Shown: one piece after another, positions 36,201 through 48,438 of the stretch | How positions within the stretch are numbered: the first letter of the stretch is position 1 | How the letters are laid out: each line of letters begins with the position of its first letter | NCBI GenBank assembly: GCA_040954595.2 | Contig: CM082584.2 | Location: 7,502,001-7,566,000 of the forward strand | From: Balanoglossus misakiensis | Taxonomy: Eukaryota > Hemichordata | Direction: 5' to 3' | Length of the DNA stretch: 64,000 bases | Program-made: the position numbers and the translations under genes | The notes under the pieces: generated by a model | Told to the model about the DNA's origin: nothing | Databases searched by the model: none | The model's input: the letters and a program-made list of their open reading frames with translations, nothing else

Positions 36201-39200
36201 CCCGGTGCTGTTCATTTCTGAATGTAAATTGGTGTGTATGGATTCGCTTGCGCGGTGTGATTGAATCAAGCAGCCTCTGTGGGTTGTTTCTGTTGTCCGG
36301 CGATTTTCAGAGTGACTGATGATGGTGCGAAAGTTTCCATCTTCGTCGTTGCGAGGCAACCACGCTGGATGCATTGTGATATGTAATCGCGTTCGGTGCG
36401 CGCAACCACAGCGCGTCGCGACATTTTGTCGTGCGGGCAAACCATTAGAAATCCCGAGATGGTGCAAATGAAAGGTTTCGCCGTCTTGTGTGGTGTTTGT
36501 GGAATTTTCTCGCAGCGTGACGTACATGTAGGGTTTCTCTTGGGTTGACTCTCGTTTCTCGGTCTCTTGGACACCGCCGTGATCTGCGGTATAGACACCG
36601 AGGAAAATCAATGAGCGAATTAGAATGGCACGCACACACACTGCAACAAGTGATGCGCTTTTGTGGACTGCTAATTGATTGACTGAGTAGTCATGGCTAC
36701 TTTAGCTCGCTTTAAGTCTATTACTTAGTGTCGACTGTGAACTGTAGTATTAGTGTCTTTAAGGTGACTTTTGAAAAGTTTTGTTGATCTATTATGTTCA
36801 GTTCAGGAGGGCGTGAACCCTCATGGCCAACCTGAAGTGTGATCTGACCTCGTTCCATAAATTAACGAGTACCATGTAAAAAATTTAGATGCGCCAGCCA
36901 AAAGGTGTGATGTGGCCTCATTGCATTAACTTAAAGAGTGCCATACAATACATGTAAATGGTCTGGATGAAGAGTTTTACATCACACCTTGATATCACAG
37001 CTTGAAATCCACTGTGTTAAACTAAAGATGTGTGACATGTACCTCCAAAGTGCACTGTGTGACTGACAGCTCAATCTTCTCAGGCATGTCGCCGATCGCA
37101 CCTTGTGCCGTTCCATCATGTCGGCTGTGTTGATAACATTTGCTGTAGTACGTCAACAATACGGGACAGTTGAAGTTTGTTCTATCAGTTGATTGGACTT
37201 ATTCACTGCACTCACACAAAAAAATCACCATGCATGTTATTGTAGATGCATATTTCATGTGCATCGAACTTCAGTCCTATGGTTTCGCAAGCACTGAGAT
37301 TGATTAGAATTTGTCATCAGCTTGAGAAGAGAAAATAATCTTCCTGGGAAGGGGATTCAATTTCTGATGATGTACGCAAGCAGTGGGTGTGAACTTTTCA
37401 ACTGCATTTATAATTGAGGAGAATTTTATATGAAATGCCAGCCAACGTTTTTTCGTCAAGGACGATGGTACCTACTGTGGTAAACGTTACCATGGTTCCC
37501 TGTCATTTTTACGAGGGTTCCCCTGGTCATTGCAGACAGTTTTGGGTGTTTGTTGTGCAGTGAACAAATAGATAACAAAAATGATGCTGTACAGATTTGT
37601 TTCATCTCCTGACAGTTACAAGGTGATATAAACACGCACTTTAAATTTAACGCGATCTCCCAAGTCCTGAGACTCCATTATTCATGTAAACAGAGTCCAT
37701 ATCAACATTACATGTAGCTCTCACAGGAAATTTTCAGGACAAATATATTATTCAAAGCTTTAGCAAAAACAAGAATTAATGTATTAAACACTGTCTATTT
37801 TTTCTGTTTTTATTTGAAACTATATCTGTACTTGCTCTTCAATATTTTAAAGAAACCTAAAATTTTTATGAGGAAAGTGGAATAAAGGGAAATAAATGTT
37901 TGCTCTAATAAGGAAGAATTGGATTTGAGTTTGGAAAATTGAAAATTGATAATGCATTAAGTTGATTGTAGATGACTAATAAGTTTGTTTTGCGTCATTG
38001 TAGAGAGCCACCTACGCATTTTGATTAAATTTTGATGAAACTAATGACTTCCTAATGTAGTAAGATAGTCTTGATTTCCTTTAAGGACTGAAATTTTGCA
38101 CCGTATCTTCAGGTGAAATGTATACTCTCACATCAGTGTCTTCCTCGATGCGAGTATTAAAAATGGAAGTTTTCAATCGTTTTAATGATACTTGTCGAAA
38201 GGAATCGTATGACGTTCATCTTTTTCTGAAGGTTATCTTATTGTCTGTTGTCCCTCATCTGACTGTATTCCGTCATTTCCTGATAATTGATAAAAAAAAA
38301 TCTTGGAAACAAGTACAAATGTAGTCTGTTTGCTTTGAAATTTGGTATGCAGGTTCTCAATCAGATTTGTTCAAATTGTGCTGGAAAAATGGATGTTATA
38401 TTTCTGGAGCAATTATTCTTTTTCTCTGAAACACAGGCCTGATTACTTTGAAAGTTGGTGTGCGGGTAATAGAGGTCTATCGGTTGCTTGTTTCTTTTGG
38501 CAGATTCTAGTTTGATGTTCTACAAGCTTGTTTCGATTCATATTTTTGGTCGCCACATGTTGACAGTTTGCCAAAGCGCGAAAAAAACAAACAAAATGCC
38601 TATAGAATATTGAGCGCTATTTGTGTAGCAAGAGATGAATTGATGCAGAGGGAGTACAAAAATAACTGATTCACTCGGATGGTCACAGGTTGGGACGACT
38701 CTTCAGACTGTTTGATGCGACAGATGGTAGACTGGGAATTTCCTGTGTCTTCACATGACAGAATGACAGAGTAAAGGCGATTGAAAGGCGAAATATGGCA
38801 AATGTAGAGCTGACTGTCATGCAGATCAGCATGACAAGGCGCGAGTCTTGAAGATAATAGTTAATACACCATACAATACCATATGTCATGTTTTTCACAT
38901 TGTGGTACATGTGTTTTTCCCGTATGGTTATGCATACTAAGCTACTGAGCCATGTTTATAAATTTTTTGGTGCAACGAGAAGTAAAAGTATTGTTTACTA
39001 AAAGTGGGAATGTCCACTGAAAATCTGTGATTGCCTAGATCTCAATAGGGTAATTTTTAAATTTGCATATTAAGTGACAGTGTACATGTAACAGTATACA
39101 TGTAACAGTTTGCCAATTCGAGGTGATTTTTTTGCGTTGAGGTTCTGAAGCTGTGTCTGTGATAACATCTATATATTCTGCACGAGAGCTCTCTCTCTCT

Positions 39201-39636
39201 TCATCAGTCATTCGGAGGAGCTGGCAAATATTTTAAAACGTGCCTGTGACAAACAGCGCTGCTTCCAGGGTCCGTACACTTCTTCTGGAATGTACTGTAT
39301 TCACTTAATGATCGTGCTGCCCTGGGGAAGCCTCTCTGAGTCCTGAAACAGAAGAAATATATGCCACCTGTGATTCAGTGAATTTTGTTGAACAACTGCG
39401 TAGGACACTATTAAAGGTCATGTTACGTGAATCATGATGACTGTCAGTGTTACAAATGGGACAATTCATCCGAGTGAAAAATACATCAGAGTATCCCCAG
39501 TGAAATTAAGCTGTACACTTTGCGACCGGCTCGGTTTCTGGTGATGAAATGCAGATGTATTTTTTGGGCACGGCAGATGGTGAACTAGTTTGCCCTGCCC
39601 AGGGCTCATCTTACTGCAAACAGAAAAGTCATTCCG

Positions 39637-39740
39637 GGCATGAACCCCTTCCACCCCCCAGTTCCCTCTTTCGAGGTCCAATCTTGCCATAGAAAACAAT
39701 GGGTTTGGACTAAACCATGGTGGTGAATGGGGTGAAACTG
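39637..39740 (-). mobile_element. TTAACCCTTTCA-family element, about 100 bp
   Basis: On the minus strand it reads TTTCACCCCATTCACCACCATGG, TTTAGTCCAAAC, CATTGTTTTCTATGG and, near the far end, AGAGGGAACT. The blocks and their order match the copy at 46952-47037. The far end carries a poorly conserved inverted copy of the start. Confidence 0.65.
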
Positions 39741-40446
39741 TATGGGTGGGACCGGGATTGTAGTACTGGTAAACTTCAGTGTATGTCGTCTGGTGCATGA
39801 GGTCAGCCAGGGCGATGGCATCGTGGTGACACCATGGACATGCCGTACTTTGTCAACTTGCAACCACAAACAACTGCGTGATTTGAAATTGTACGATTGC
39901 CAAAAGGTCTGTCCATTGGCCGCTATTGAAATTATGAAAGCAAAATAAGTTTTATTTCGTTGAAATTTTCATGATCGACAGATGGTTTTCCCTCTCATCA
40001 AACCTCAAGTAGTCCTTACAAAAATTATGGAAATAATACCGTATCTGTGCCCTTCTAAAAAGATTCTCGATGCTTCTCCATGAGTCTAAGTAGGATTTTC
40101 TGGGAATTTTCTTAAAGCCTGCAGCCCCAGTCCATCTGGGCATGTGGAATGGAAAAGAAATTCTGCGTCATGGAGAATCTGTGTGCGTCATTTGGTGGAC
40201 TTATGAGGGCACACTGCATACACCTTCTCGTGGCGCTCAAGGCACGACAGTCAATTTTCAAAGCATGCAGATTCATCAGCTTAAAAGGGACAAATTTTGG
40301 GATATGTTATTATCAGGTGTGACTGAAGCTGTGACGAGTCACAATAAAACGTCATGCAGCAAGCGGAATGAGAAGCAATTGTCCCGTAAATCAAAAAGCC
40401 ACAAAAATAATAGGGCACCACAGTGACGGTGTCCTAGCAACCAAAC

Positions 40447-40498
40447 ATTGAAATTGAGTTCATATGCGTCCAACGTTGAAATTGAGTTCATATGCGTC
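40447..40498 (+). repeat. Tandem duplication, two units of about 28 bp
   Basis: TTGAAATTGAGTTCATATGC occurs twice in direct orientation, 28 bases apart. Confidence 0.9.
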
Positions 40499-41043
40499 TG
40501 ATATTAGCTGTGTCATTAACTTGCAGACATGATCTTATTACCCATACATCATAATGTACCTGGATACAGTTTGTGCCTAACTTCCTGATTTAAGGTAATT
40601 ACGCGCCTTGGGGACCGATCTTCAAAGTCATCAAAACTTCAACAATTCTTTGTGTTATTAAAGTGTGTGGGGAGTCTTTTTGAAAGCATAGAAGAAATCA
40701 GAGTTTTCAGTGCCTTGTTTTCATAAAAATCACTACTTTGTGAAGGTGGTGTGGTGCTGCTAGTGGTGTATTCGTATTACCTGCATATTTTTTTCCAAAT
40801 GTCATATTTTTCATCAAAGATGATAGGGAAACCCCACATACTATCCATTTCATAAAGCTGAGTAGATTTATCTGAACTTTTCTTTGACGTAGGTACGTGT
40901 GTAGTTTTTTCGAAATTGGAAATTGGATATGTTCTTAGGATTATAAATATCTCATTTTTGATATTGTATCTTCAAGAACAATTGACTTTTGAGAGTTGAT
41001 ATCGTCAAGAGTTAAGATCTCTTACCAGTGGGAAGTTGAGTGG

Positions 41044-41128
41044 TTTGTGTGTGTGTGTGTGTGTCACTGTGTGTGTGTGTGTGTGTGTGTGTGCGCCCGC
41101 ACCTATCTATGTGTGTGTGTGCATAATG
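41044..41128 (+). repeat. (GT)n microsatellite, interrupted
   Basis: Three GT runs separated by CACT and a CGCCCGCACC interruption. It gives a spurious Cys/Val-rich frame. Confidence 0.95.
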
Positions 41129-41429
41129 TGTATATACCCGATACATACATGTATATGTGTGGTCATATTGACACTGAAAGATTTGTATTTTATGAGGTTT
41201 ATTGAATTAGGATGTTATTGCATTTGGAAGACACACAGCATTTATCTTTGTAACTGATAATTGCGAGGTGTTTAATGAGTCAGTTATTCTCAATAACCGT
41301 GCCCGAGTCAGACATCGGTGTCTTTCGCCTGGGCTCAGCCTCTGCTTAGATTACTTGGCTATGTTGAACGCGTCTGGGTCATGCATCACGCGGCGTGACA
41401 TCCTTTCCTCTGCTTCACGTCCTCACCGG

Positions 41430-41443
41430 GTCGCCATGGCAAC
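41430..41443. promoter_or_regulatory. X-box (RFX) palindrome in a CpG-rich promoter-like region
   Basis: GTCGCCATGGCAAC is one of the best X-box matches in the window. It lies about 420 bases upstream of a short ATG exon with a donor (41854-41874), inside a CpG-rich stretch (41300-41850). Confidence 0.45.
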
Positions 41444-41853
41444 TAAGTCTCTTTTGAAGAGTGATGGAGGGATCAGGTTGGGTTGCGGCGCATTGCTTCG
41501 TGTCAGTCACGTTCTCCTCTCGCTTTGAAGATGCTTCGTCGGTGATACGGCGCCGGGGTCTGTGGCTGTGTGTGGCGGTCGAACCGGGCTCTCACTCTCT
41601 CTCTCTCGCTAATTAGCCTATTCAACCTGTTCTGTTGACTGACTCCGCGGTTACAGGACGGGAAGGGATATGTCCCCAGCCCCCTTGCCTCGTCGGACAC
41701 CCTTTCGACGGCTGTCTCTCCCGCGGAACGGCACTGTCGATCTACACCCTGACAAGTTTTTACGAGTCTGAAGCAAGTGCCGAATTAAATAGTCGATTGC
41801 CTCATCGCTTTAAGCTCTGTCTTTAAACTCAAGAGGTTCACTGTCACAGAACA

Positions 41854-41874
41854 ATGGCCACAAAGAAGAAACAG
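41854..41874 (+). other. Candidate short first coding exon
   Basis: ATG at 41854 (context ACAATGG) opens seven codons (MATKKKQ) and meets an ACAG|GTAGAG donor in phase 0. About 550 bases of CpG-rich, repeat-free sequence precede it, as for a promoter and 5' UTR. Very short; supported by context only. It could be an alternative start of the SAM-domain gene, whose first exon also ends in phase 0. Confidence 0.25.
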
Positions 41875-43387
41875 GTAGAGCTGTTGTCATTCAGTATTTA
41901 TCTGTGTTTTGTTGCAGCTTGAGTATATATGTAGGAAATTACATTATTTATTTTCCTCAATTTTTGTCTAAATTTATGTGCTTGCAATATGTCGTAACAG
42001 TCAGGGAATTTTGTAAAAAAACTTCATTTGGCAGAATTTATATTTACACATTTTTCAGGAACTTTTGGATGTTTTTGTGATTTTATAGTTCTTTGTATCT
42101 GTTCTTATAATGTGCATGTATTTGGTAAAAGATGAAATCTTAGTAGTGTGGATTCAGTTGGTCTTGATTGTATTTGTTTATCTTTCTTCAGAACATCCTG
42201 TACACCCCTATTTTCTGGTACATAGGTCCAACCATGCCTGTAAAAAATGTAGGGTTGTACCAAATTACCATAGCGAACAGGTGAATTTGTATGCTGCGTT
42301 GATGTGTTTTGTGCCTCTTATGCGTGTCCCATGCCCATGCTGTTTTTTCATTTCCTTTACTACCAAACCACCTCAGGCAGGAGAAGGGAAAAAGTCAGTT
42401 CCATGCAAGAACCTTCGCGTCATTCGTGATGGGCCTGCTATTCTCACACTGGGTTGCTGTGAATGTCTCGCTGTTTAGGGAAAGCTGAGAAGTCGATTCT
42501 TCATCGAGCTCTTAATTTTGTGTTCAATCCGGCATCATTTCAGTCCTTTGCAGGTTTCCCTGTCCAGGTTCCCCCTCAAAATTTACAGTCTGCAGCAAAT
42601 CAATATTAGCATAGTCAGCCTTTCAGCCCCCTCTGTAGACTGGCAATTGCTTACTGTATTCTCATCACAATGAGTAAATCTACCCATCGATCAAACACTT
42701 TCAGCTCGTACAAGCAATGATCAAACTCACCAGGGAATAGTTGAAGTCAGTTCATCCCGGCCAGGGATATTTGTGCCAAGGTCAGACACACTTACATGTA
42801 CTTAAGTTATTCTACACAATGTATGACTTATAGTTTCTTGATAAATAATGAAAAAGTGTCTGCTTCCAAGAAAATATTAAACCAGATCATGTGACCGGAA
42901 CGTAGAACATGTCACATTGTCAATTATGCAATTCATAGGAGTTCTACATGTACTTTATCTACATGTATTTCTTATATACATGTACAATGTAATGTGCGTT
43001 TTTATCAAATATAAAATCACAATCTTCTTCAATGGAAACTCTTCTGTGATAGTAACCATCCAATTAAAGAATTGTTATCCAGGACAGGGCATGAATACAG
43101 TTATACCCCATAAAAAATGGCAGAATGTCTTTGAGAAAATACTTTTTTTAGACACTGATAAAATTTAGTTGCTTGCTTTAAGCCAGGCTGGAGCCACAAA
43201 TGGATTGATAAGAGTGTGTGTTTCAAGGTGACATAATCAAGTCGTCTTCTGTCTTCCCTCTAATCATGGCTGGAAGGTGATACACTGGAAATTTTGTTGT
43301 CTTCTCCGTAATCTTGGCCAGTAATTTGATATTTTCTATCCTGTTGGCTCCGGCAGTAGTTCCTGCATTTATCAGGTTTCATTTGAG

Positions 43388-43863
43388 ATGAACAGTCTGT
43401 ATTACATGTACCTCCTGAAGATTAAACGATGCCTAGGTTACCTGGCAGTATATTTGATTGTGGTGTTTGTAGTGTTTCTATATTTAAAAAAAAGTTCGTC
43501 GCTGAAAAGGCAGTTGATTGAATTTCAAGCAAAGGCTTATTTCATCGGCTGTGGATCTGGGCTGCATCTCCCTCACTTGTATCTGTGAGTGACTTTCCAT
43601 TGGGTTAATATTCTCCCTCATTCATTGGCGAAGTAAATTGAAACATTTATGATCAATTTTACATGGTGCCTGTTGATCCAAATCTGCATTGGCCCAGAAA
43701 TAAAAGTTTAAGTTAATTTTGTTGATATCAACTGCATGTAAAATAAAGCTGGGATTGTTGACAGGTATGTTTGTGTGTTTACAGGATGAAACAGCAAGTG
43801 CGTCGATGGTACAAACAAGTTTCTTTTATTAACTGCTACATTCTTCCGAAAGTGTGTCTTTGA
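43388..43863 (+). CDS. Candidate two-exon small type II membrane protein (91 aa)
   Basis: Exon 1 (43388-43584) encodes a short basic N-terminus (MNSLYYMYLLKIKR), a hydrophobic segment of about 20 residues (about 16-34) and a basic stop-transfer (KK, then SLKRQ). It ends at a consensus GTGAGT donor after 65 codons plus two bases. A 200-base intron ends TTTACAG, and exon 2 (43785-43863) completes the split codon in frame (MKQQVRRWYKQ...) to a TGA, giving 91 residues. The layout (signal anchor with basic flank) resembles the first exon of Golgi type II enzymes, but no catalytic domain follows. T-rich DNA easily yields hydrophobic frames, so it could be chance. Confidence 0.22.
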
Positions 43864-45167
43864 GTTTGACAAGGCAGACTGGAATGATTCTCTCCAAGCA
43901 TATACTGTAGTTATTCAAACATGCTTTGTTCGACAGAAGCATTTTGTTGGACCAAGAGGGTAGGCCAATTTTGTGTACAGTACACGTACAAAGAGCTTGG
44001 TTCAGTCGGTGCAGGGGTCTTGACAATGTACGGTCTGTTTGGTTTTCTTTGAAAGTGGCCTGCATGGCAGTCATGTGAGAGTAAATCCATGTAATGTGTA
44101 CGGGATTGTTATTTCAGGTCATGGCCATCTCCCACGGGTTCACATTGTCTATTGTTTGGATTGTTCCTTATCTATCCTCTGGCTATTCCAGAGGAGGTTG
44201 ATGTTTGTTGAATAGATGTACTTTAGTGGAAATGAATGGACAAACTGTGTCAATAATATAGGGCTGTTCACTAAATGCGGCCATGTATCATGTGTATGGA
44301 TGAAGGGCCTGTATGTACAGCGTACCATAAGGCGAATTTGATACTGTGATAGTTTAATACTTTGCACATTGTGCTAGAGTAGGTACATGGTTCGATTTTG
44401 TGGATAATGCTACTTTTGTACACTTTTCATCACTAAATTAAAAGTGTTCATATCGCACAATTTTATGGTAAATTTTTGAGGTGTGACTCTTGTTAATATT
44501 CGAAGGACGCCCTCTTAAGTTGTGCTATAACAAGAGAGGTAATTCAGTGACTAAATGAACTGTAGAGGGTGTACTTACCACTGCCCTCGTTAATGGTTGT
44601 GAAAGTACGTTCAAATTCTACTATGGAGCATGCTGCAGTCTTGAAGGATATAATGCGCCATTAGTAAATATACATGTTAGAAGAATGGTATGAAAACTGG
44701 AGAAAAACCTGTTTTTGTAAAATATTTAAATAGATCAAAAACGAAGCATCTTTTCAATTCAGCTATCTATAGATCTGATGAAGAGTTCAAGGCTAAAACC
44801 TGTTTTATTGCTGGCTTTAACTCCTGATTGAACCAACGCTGTATAATCTATATTGTCAGTCATTTAATTTAAGGGGGCATTGTGGCCTGATTGTGTGGGA
44901 TTCTGGGAAGTCATTAGAGGGAAATTGCTGTGAAGGATACTCAGCCTAGAATGGTTGAGAAGCCATTAGAAAATGTCTTGCTGACGCTGCTCTCTCAAGA
45001 ATGATGTATGCAGCTATGCAATTTGTATAAAAATACTGCAAGTCTTGGAAAATTGTAAGGTCTTTAGCTCCCATTTGGTATATACCAGGGGGAACCTCTT
45101 GGATCATTTGGTGTCTATCGGCCAGTCTGTCTGTCTGTATAAAATATAATACATGTATGTATGTATG

Positions 45168-45180
45168 TGGTGTGTGTGTT

Positions 45181-45211
<31 letters not shown>

Positions 45212-45213
45212 GT
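45168..45213 (+). repeat. (GT)n microsatellite with TTTG interruptions
   Basis: A GT dinucleotide run broken by TTTG, preceded by TGTATGTATGTATG at about 45154-45167. Confidence 0.95.
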
Positions 45214-46422
45214 ACAGATTACAAATCTGTATAAAGTGTGCACTTCTTTTTTTGACTTTTTTTATTCAGAGAGGCCCTGGAAGATGTCAGCAGTTTGAAG
45301 TGTCGTTGAAAATATTAATGTACAAATGTACTTGTACATCCACAAATTATAAAATACAAACAATTTAATGGAGCTTCTGTCGTAAACCTTTGACCCATCG
45401 CTTCATCTAACCACGGAGAAAAAAATACAACATAAAATCTGCCTTGTGATGTATGAGCTTTGGCGAGTCTGGAGCAGGTACTCGTTCCTCCCAAGAAAAG
45501 CTCAACGATTTATTTTTACTCTGTGTATGATTTGCAACAAGCTGAGTAGTTGCCAGCGGCAAAATTGCGGTAAAATGATTGTTATTTTGTAATCTGGTTG
45601 AATATGATACCGTACAATGATTGCCTTGATGGCAATATTACCAATATATTCACAATTCCCCGGTAGTCACTTGCGGTATATGGCTGAGTGATAATGCTGC
45701 CTTTGATCAGCAGAAAGTGAATTAGGCAAATGACTACTTGATTACGAAGCAGGAGACAGAAAAAATGTTGTGTGAGAAAATTTAGAGATTTTTGTCAATG
45801 TCAGCAAGAAGTCTCGATTTTTCTCAGTTGTCAATTGGAGGCTTCAGTGAATAAAATATGAAACCAGCGTTGAATAAAACGCGAAAAAATGAAGTATTGC
45901 TTTTTTAAAGAAAAAAAAAACTGTGTCATGTAGCAAAGGACTGTATGTAGACAAGGGATGACCTTGTCTACTTTGAACTAAAACAGCTAAGGCATTGCTT
46001 ATTAGCAACCGTCAACAATGGCCTGAGATAGTATTGCAAGCTCAAGAATCTCTTTTATGTTTGAGATGCTTTTGCATACAAGTCTACAGCGATACAGAAT
46101 TTTCTTGTAAATTGCAAAAAGTAAATACTTGTAATGTTAGATTTGATCAAATGTGCTTCCTTTCTGTGTTTTCAAGCTGTATTGATAACAAAAACTACAG
46201 ATATATTCCTCTTCTCCGTGACTCGCAAGTCTGGGATAAAATCCTGCAGAACAGACAACAAGAAATTCTTGGAATATTTACATGTACTGGACTGAACCCT
46301 CTGACTTTTAATCTTCCTGAAAAAAAAGACGAACAATAAGAATCCCCTTTTGTTAACGAGAATAGCACTGAATTGTGCGAAACGGTCACCATGGTGATGG
46401 CGGCAATTTGCCTTAATTTGCC

Positions 46423-46451
46423 CAATTGTGTCTTTAGCCGGGACACAATTG
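46423..46451. repeat. Perfect 10-bp inverted repeat (SOX-like half sites)
   Basis: CAATTGTGTC and GACACAATTG are separated by nine bases. Each arm contains an ACAAT/ATTGT core as recognised by SOX HMG proteins in opposed orientation. It could be a dimeric regulatory site or a small hairpin. Confidence 0.5.
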
Positions 46452-46951
46452 TCTGTGCGGAGACGTCAATTATAACAATCGGTCTGTGACAGTCTGTAAT
46501 AATGCCACCTAACACCAGCAACAGCTGATTTGGGGAGCCATTTTGCCGACCACAGCCGTTTAAACTCTAATCGCTCAATAAAAGCGCAAAAACAGTGCGT
46601 TGTTGGTTTTTCTCTCTCCCCAGACTACATGTTTTTGCAATTATCTGTGGACATTCAAGGGTTGTTCTTCTGTCTTGTGTTTCATTAATAGAATGACAAC
46701 TGGGGGTTGAGGGTAGTAGTGAGTCTCTCGCCGTCATCTGGTTTCCATGGCGACACATGCTGTTCACTGGTAGAAGTGCCTTCTTTCAAGTTTATTTTTA
46801 AAACATTTCAAAAGACTGACGTATATATATACACCCCTTTGTGCAAAGAAAGATGTGTTCCTTCAACTTAAAGGGTGATATTAAGATTTCTTTCTGAAAA
46901 ATTGATATTTTGAGGGTGTTATATAACTCCTTGGAATAGCCTATGTTAACT

Positions 46952-47037
46952 TAACCCTTTCACCACCATGGTTCAGTCCAAACTCATTGTTTTCTACGGT
47001 TACTAAGGTAGAGGGAACTTGAGCTGAAAGGGTAAAA
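46952..47037 (+). mobile_element. TTAACCCTTTCA-family element, complete copy (86 bp)
   Basis: It starts TTAACCCTTTCACCACCATGG and ends GAGCTGAAAGGGTAAA; the ends are inverted repeats of about 13 bases. It shares GTTCAGTCCAAAC, CATTGTTTTCTA and AGAGGGAACT with the copy at 39637-39740. It is too short to code and is a MITE-like element of unknown superfamily. Confidence 0.7.
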
Positions 47038-47725
47038 AATACGGAATCAAATTCAGTTTTATTGAGCAGAAATACTCCCAGCAAAACTGACTCAGATGTC
47101 AACGTCAAGTATGTGATATGAAAATGACATTTAGAGCGCTGAACATTTCATTTCCCGGGTGACTGGATATAGTGAAAATCAATTTTCAGCTCCATCCTAA
47201 TAACCGACTGAGTGAACTGTCAGATTGATAATAGATCACACAGGAGAAAGCCGCATCATGGCATTATCCATGCATGAAATGCGCGAAGGCAGACAAGAGT
47301 AGTGATGATGCATCATTGGACGCATTATTTTTTTCCCCTCTTAAAACATGCATTGAATTCAGCTGCCTTGTTTCTGACATATGTCATTTTATTGTAAGAT
47401 TATGGTTAAAGTGACAAAACCCACTGCAGTCATGGTTTGAAAATGACACACAATATCAGGATGATTATAATTGGAATACATGATGTGGAAGCTGGACTGT
47501 GTTATGGTGATAGGTACTTGACAGTGCAGCCTGGTCGATGTGACAGTGACAGGTTTTCTTTTGAGGATCATTAAAACAATAATACTACTCACAGCAGACA
47601 CTGACACATTGCCATTTTGGCAACATCCACTCTCTCACTGTCTCTCACTGCAAGTGGTGACTATTTCCATGGCAACTACGTCAAAATGTACTGTACCCAA
47701 TCGATAGTTCACCAGCTCGCCTCCC

Positions 47726-47788
47726 ATTGGCTGGGACCTTGTGAGTGGCGATTTGCATAATTTATGCCCAGGTCGTGCTTCGGTAAGT
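47726..47788 (+). promoter_or_regulatory. Candidate promoter block: CCAAT, octamer and GCATAATTTATGC palindrome
   Basis: Within 65 bases lie an inverted CCAAT box (ATTGG at 47726), an octamer (ATTTGCAT at 47751-47758), the overlapping palindrome GCATAATTTATGC (47755-47767) and a consensus donor CG|GTAAGT (47783). An X-box-like ATTTCCATGGCAAC is at 47663. ATG exons with donors follow at 48136 and 48376. Confidence 0.4.
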
Positions 47789-48135
47789 GGATGTTAATGA
47801 GACTGCGATACTCATGCCTTAGCGGAAGATCTTCTCTTTGCTTGAGTCAGTCAGTCAGAACTGTGAACTAGGCGCGATGTGTTGTGTAGTGTCTGCTGTT
47901 GTGTTTTAGCTTTTGAAAAAGCATTCAGGAGTGTTTCTTCTGTCAACGTGCGTGGACTCTGCTAGTGGTACCTCTAAAAGCAAAAAATACAGCACACACA
48001 AAGTGACAATGATGTCCTCAGTGTGTGGGAACAGACATCTTGCTTGTCATCTGCAGTCCTTTTAAATTCCACCACTGCTTGTAGCCAGGAGTGCTATCTC
48101 TTGTCAAAGTCAAGATTGCTGCCGTTCGAGCCGGA

Positions 48136-48219
48136 ATGACCATGGATGTTAGTCCGAGAGTCTCTGGCGCCGCTGCTGCCAGCATCCGAACCTTTGCTCT
48201 GATGGACGCACAGTGCCTG
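48136..48219 (+). other. Candidate first coding exon with a GC-type donor
   Basis: Two in-frame ATGs (48136; 48142 in optimal context GACCATGG) open 28 codons (MTMDVSPRVSGAAAAS...) to CTG|GCAAGT, a GC-AG type donor in phase 0; otherwise the frame stops after two more codons. Downstream of the promoter-like block at 47726. Weak evidence. Confidence 0.2.
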
Positions 48220-48375
48220 GCAAGTTAGAATTCAAGAAGTCTCCGGTTTTTACAATCTGAGGATCTTCTCCAGACTTCTGCGTCCGTCCGTAGCAAGTCT
48301 ACCGCAGCGACAATAACATTTGCATTGACCTTCAGTTGGAGCGAAAACAAAACCTCACATCGACATCGTACAGCC

Positions 48376-48438
48376 ATGATGAAACCACTGCACGAACGCC
48401 GGCCAAGGGCACAGCAACCCTGTAGGATACAAATAGTG
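48376..48438 (+). other. Candidate first coding exon
   Basis: Tandem ATGs open 21 codons (MMKPLHERRPRAQQP...) to a GTG|GTAGGC donor, phase 0. The peptide is basic and Pro-rich, then CRIQIV, like the start of a beta strand. It lies in the same CpG-richer block as the exon at 48136; the two could be alternative starts. I cannot name a family. Confidence 0.25.

Larger units (their letters stand above)
29762..41300. other. Long noncoding stretch after the SAM-gene first exon
   Basis: No recognisable protein domain on either strand. It holds G-runs (31466-31479, 31987-32018), an inverted-repeat element (33577-33744), a CpG island-like patch (36240-36600), a tandem duplication (40447-40498), X-box-like palindromes (36187, 37486) and candidate exons (29931-30018 plus; 32327-32522 and 35288-35494 minus). 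It is probably the large first intron of the SAM gene or intergenic DNA. Confidence 0.45.
41875..47640. other. Noncoding stretch with repeats and one micro-gene candidate
   Basis: Mostly AT-rich unique DNA with many TACATGTA words. It includes a candidate two-exon gene (43388-43863), GT microsatellite (45168-45213), a perfect 10-bp inverted repeat (46423-46451), X-box-like palindromes (46385, 46741) and a TTAACCCTTTCA-family element (46952-47037). Confidence 0.45.

Noticed and set aside
41036-41257. Cys/Val-rich open frames
   Set aside because: Produced by the GT microsatellite.
41578-41600. GTCGAACCGGGCTC as a tRNA B box
   Set aside because: No cloverleaf can be drawn around it.
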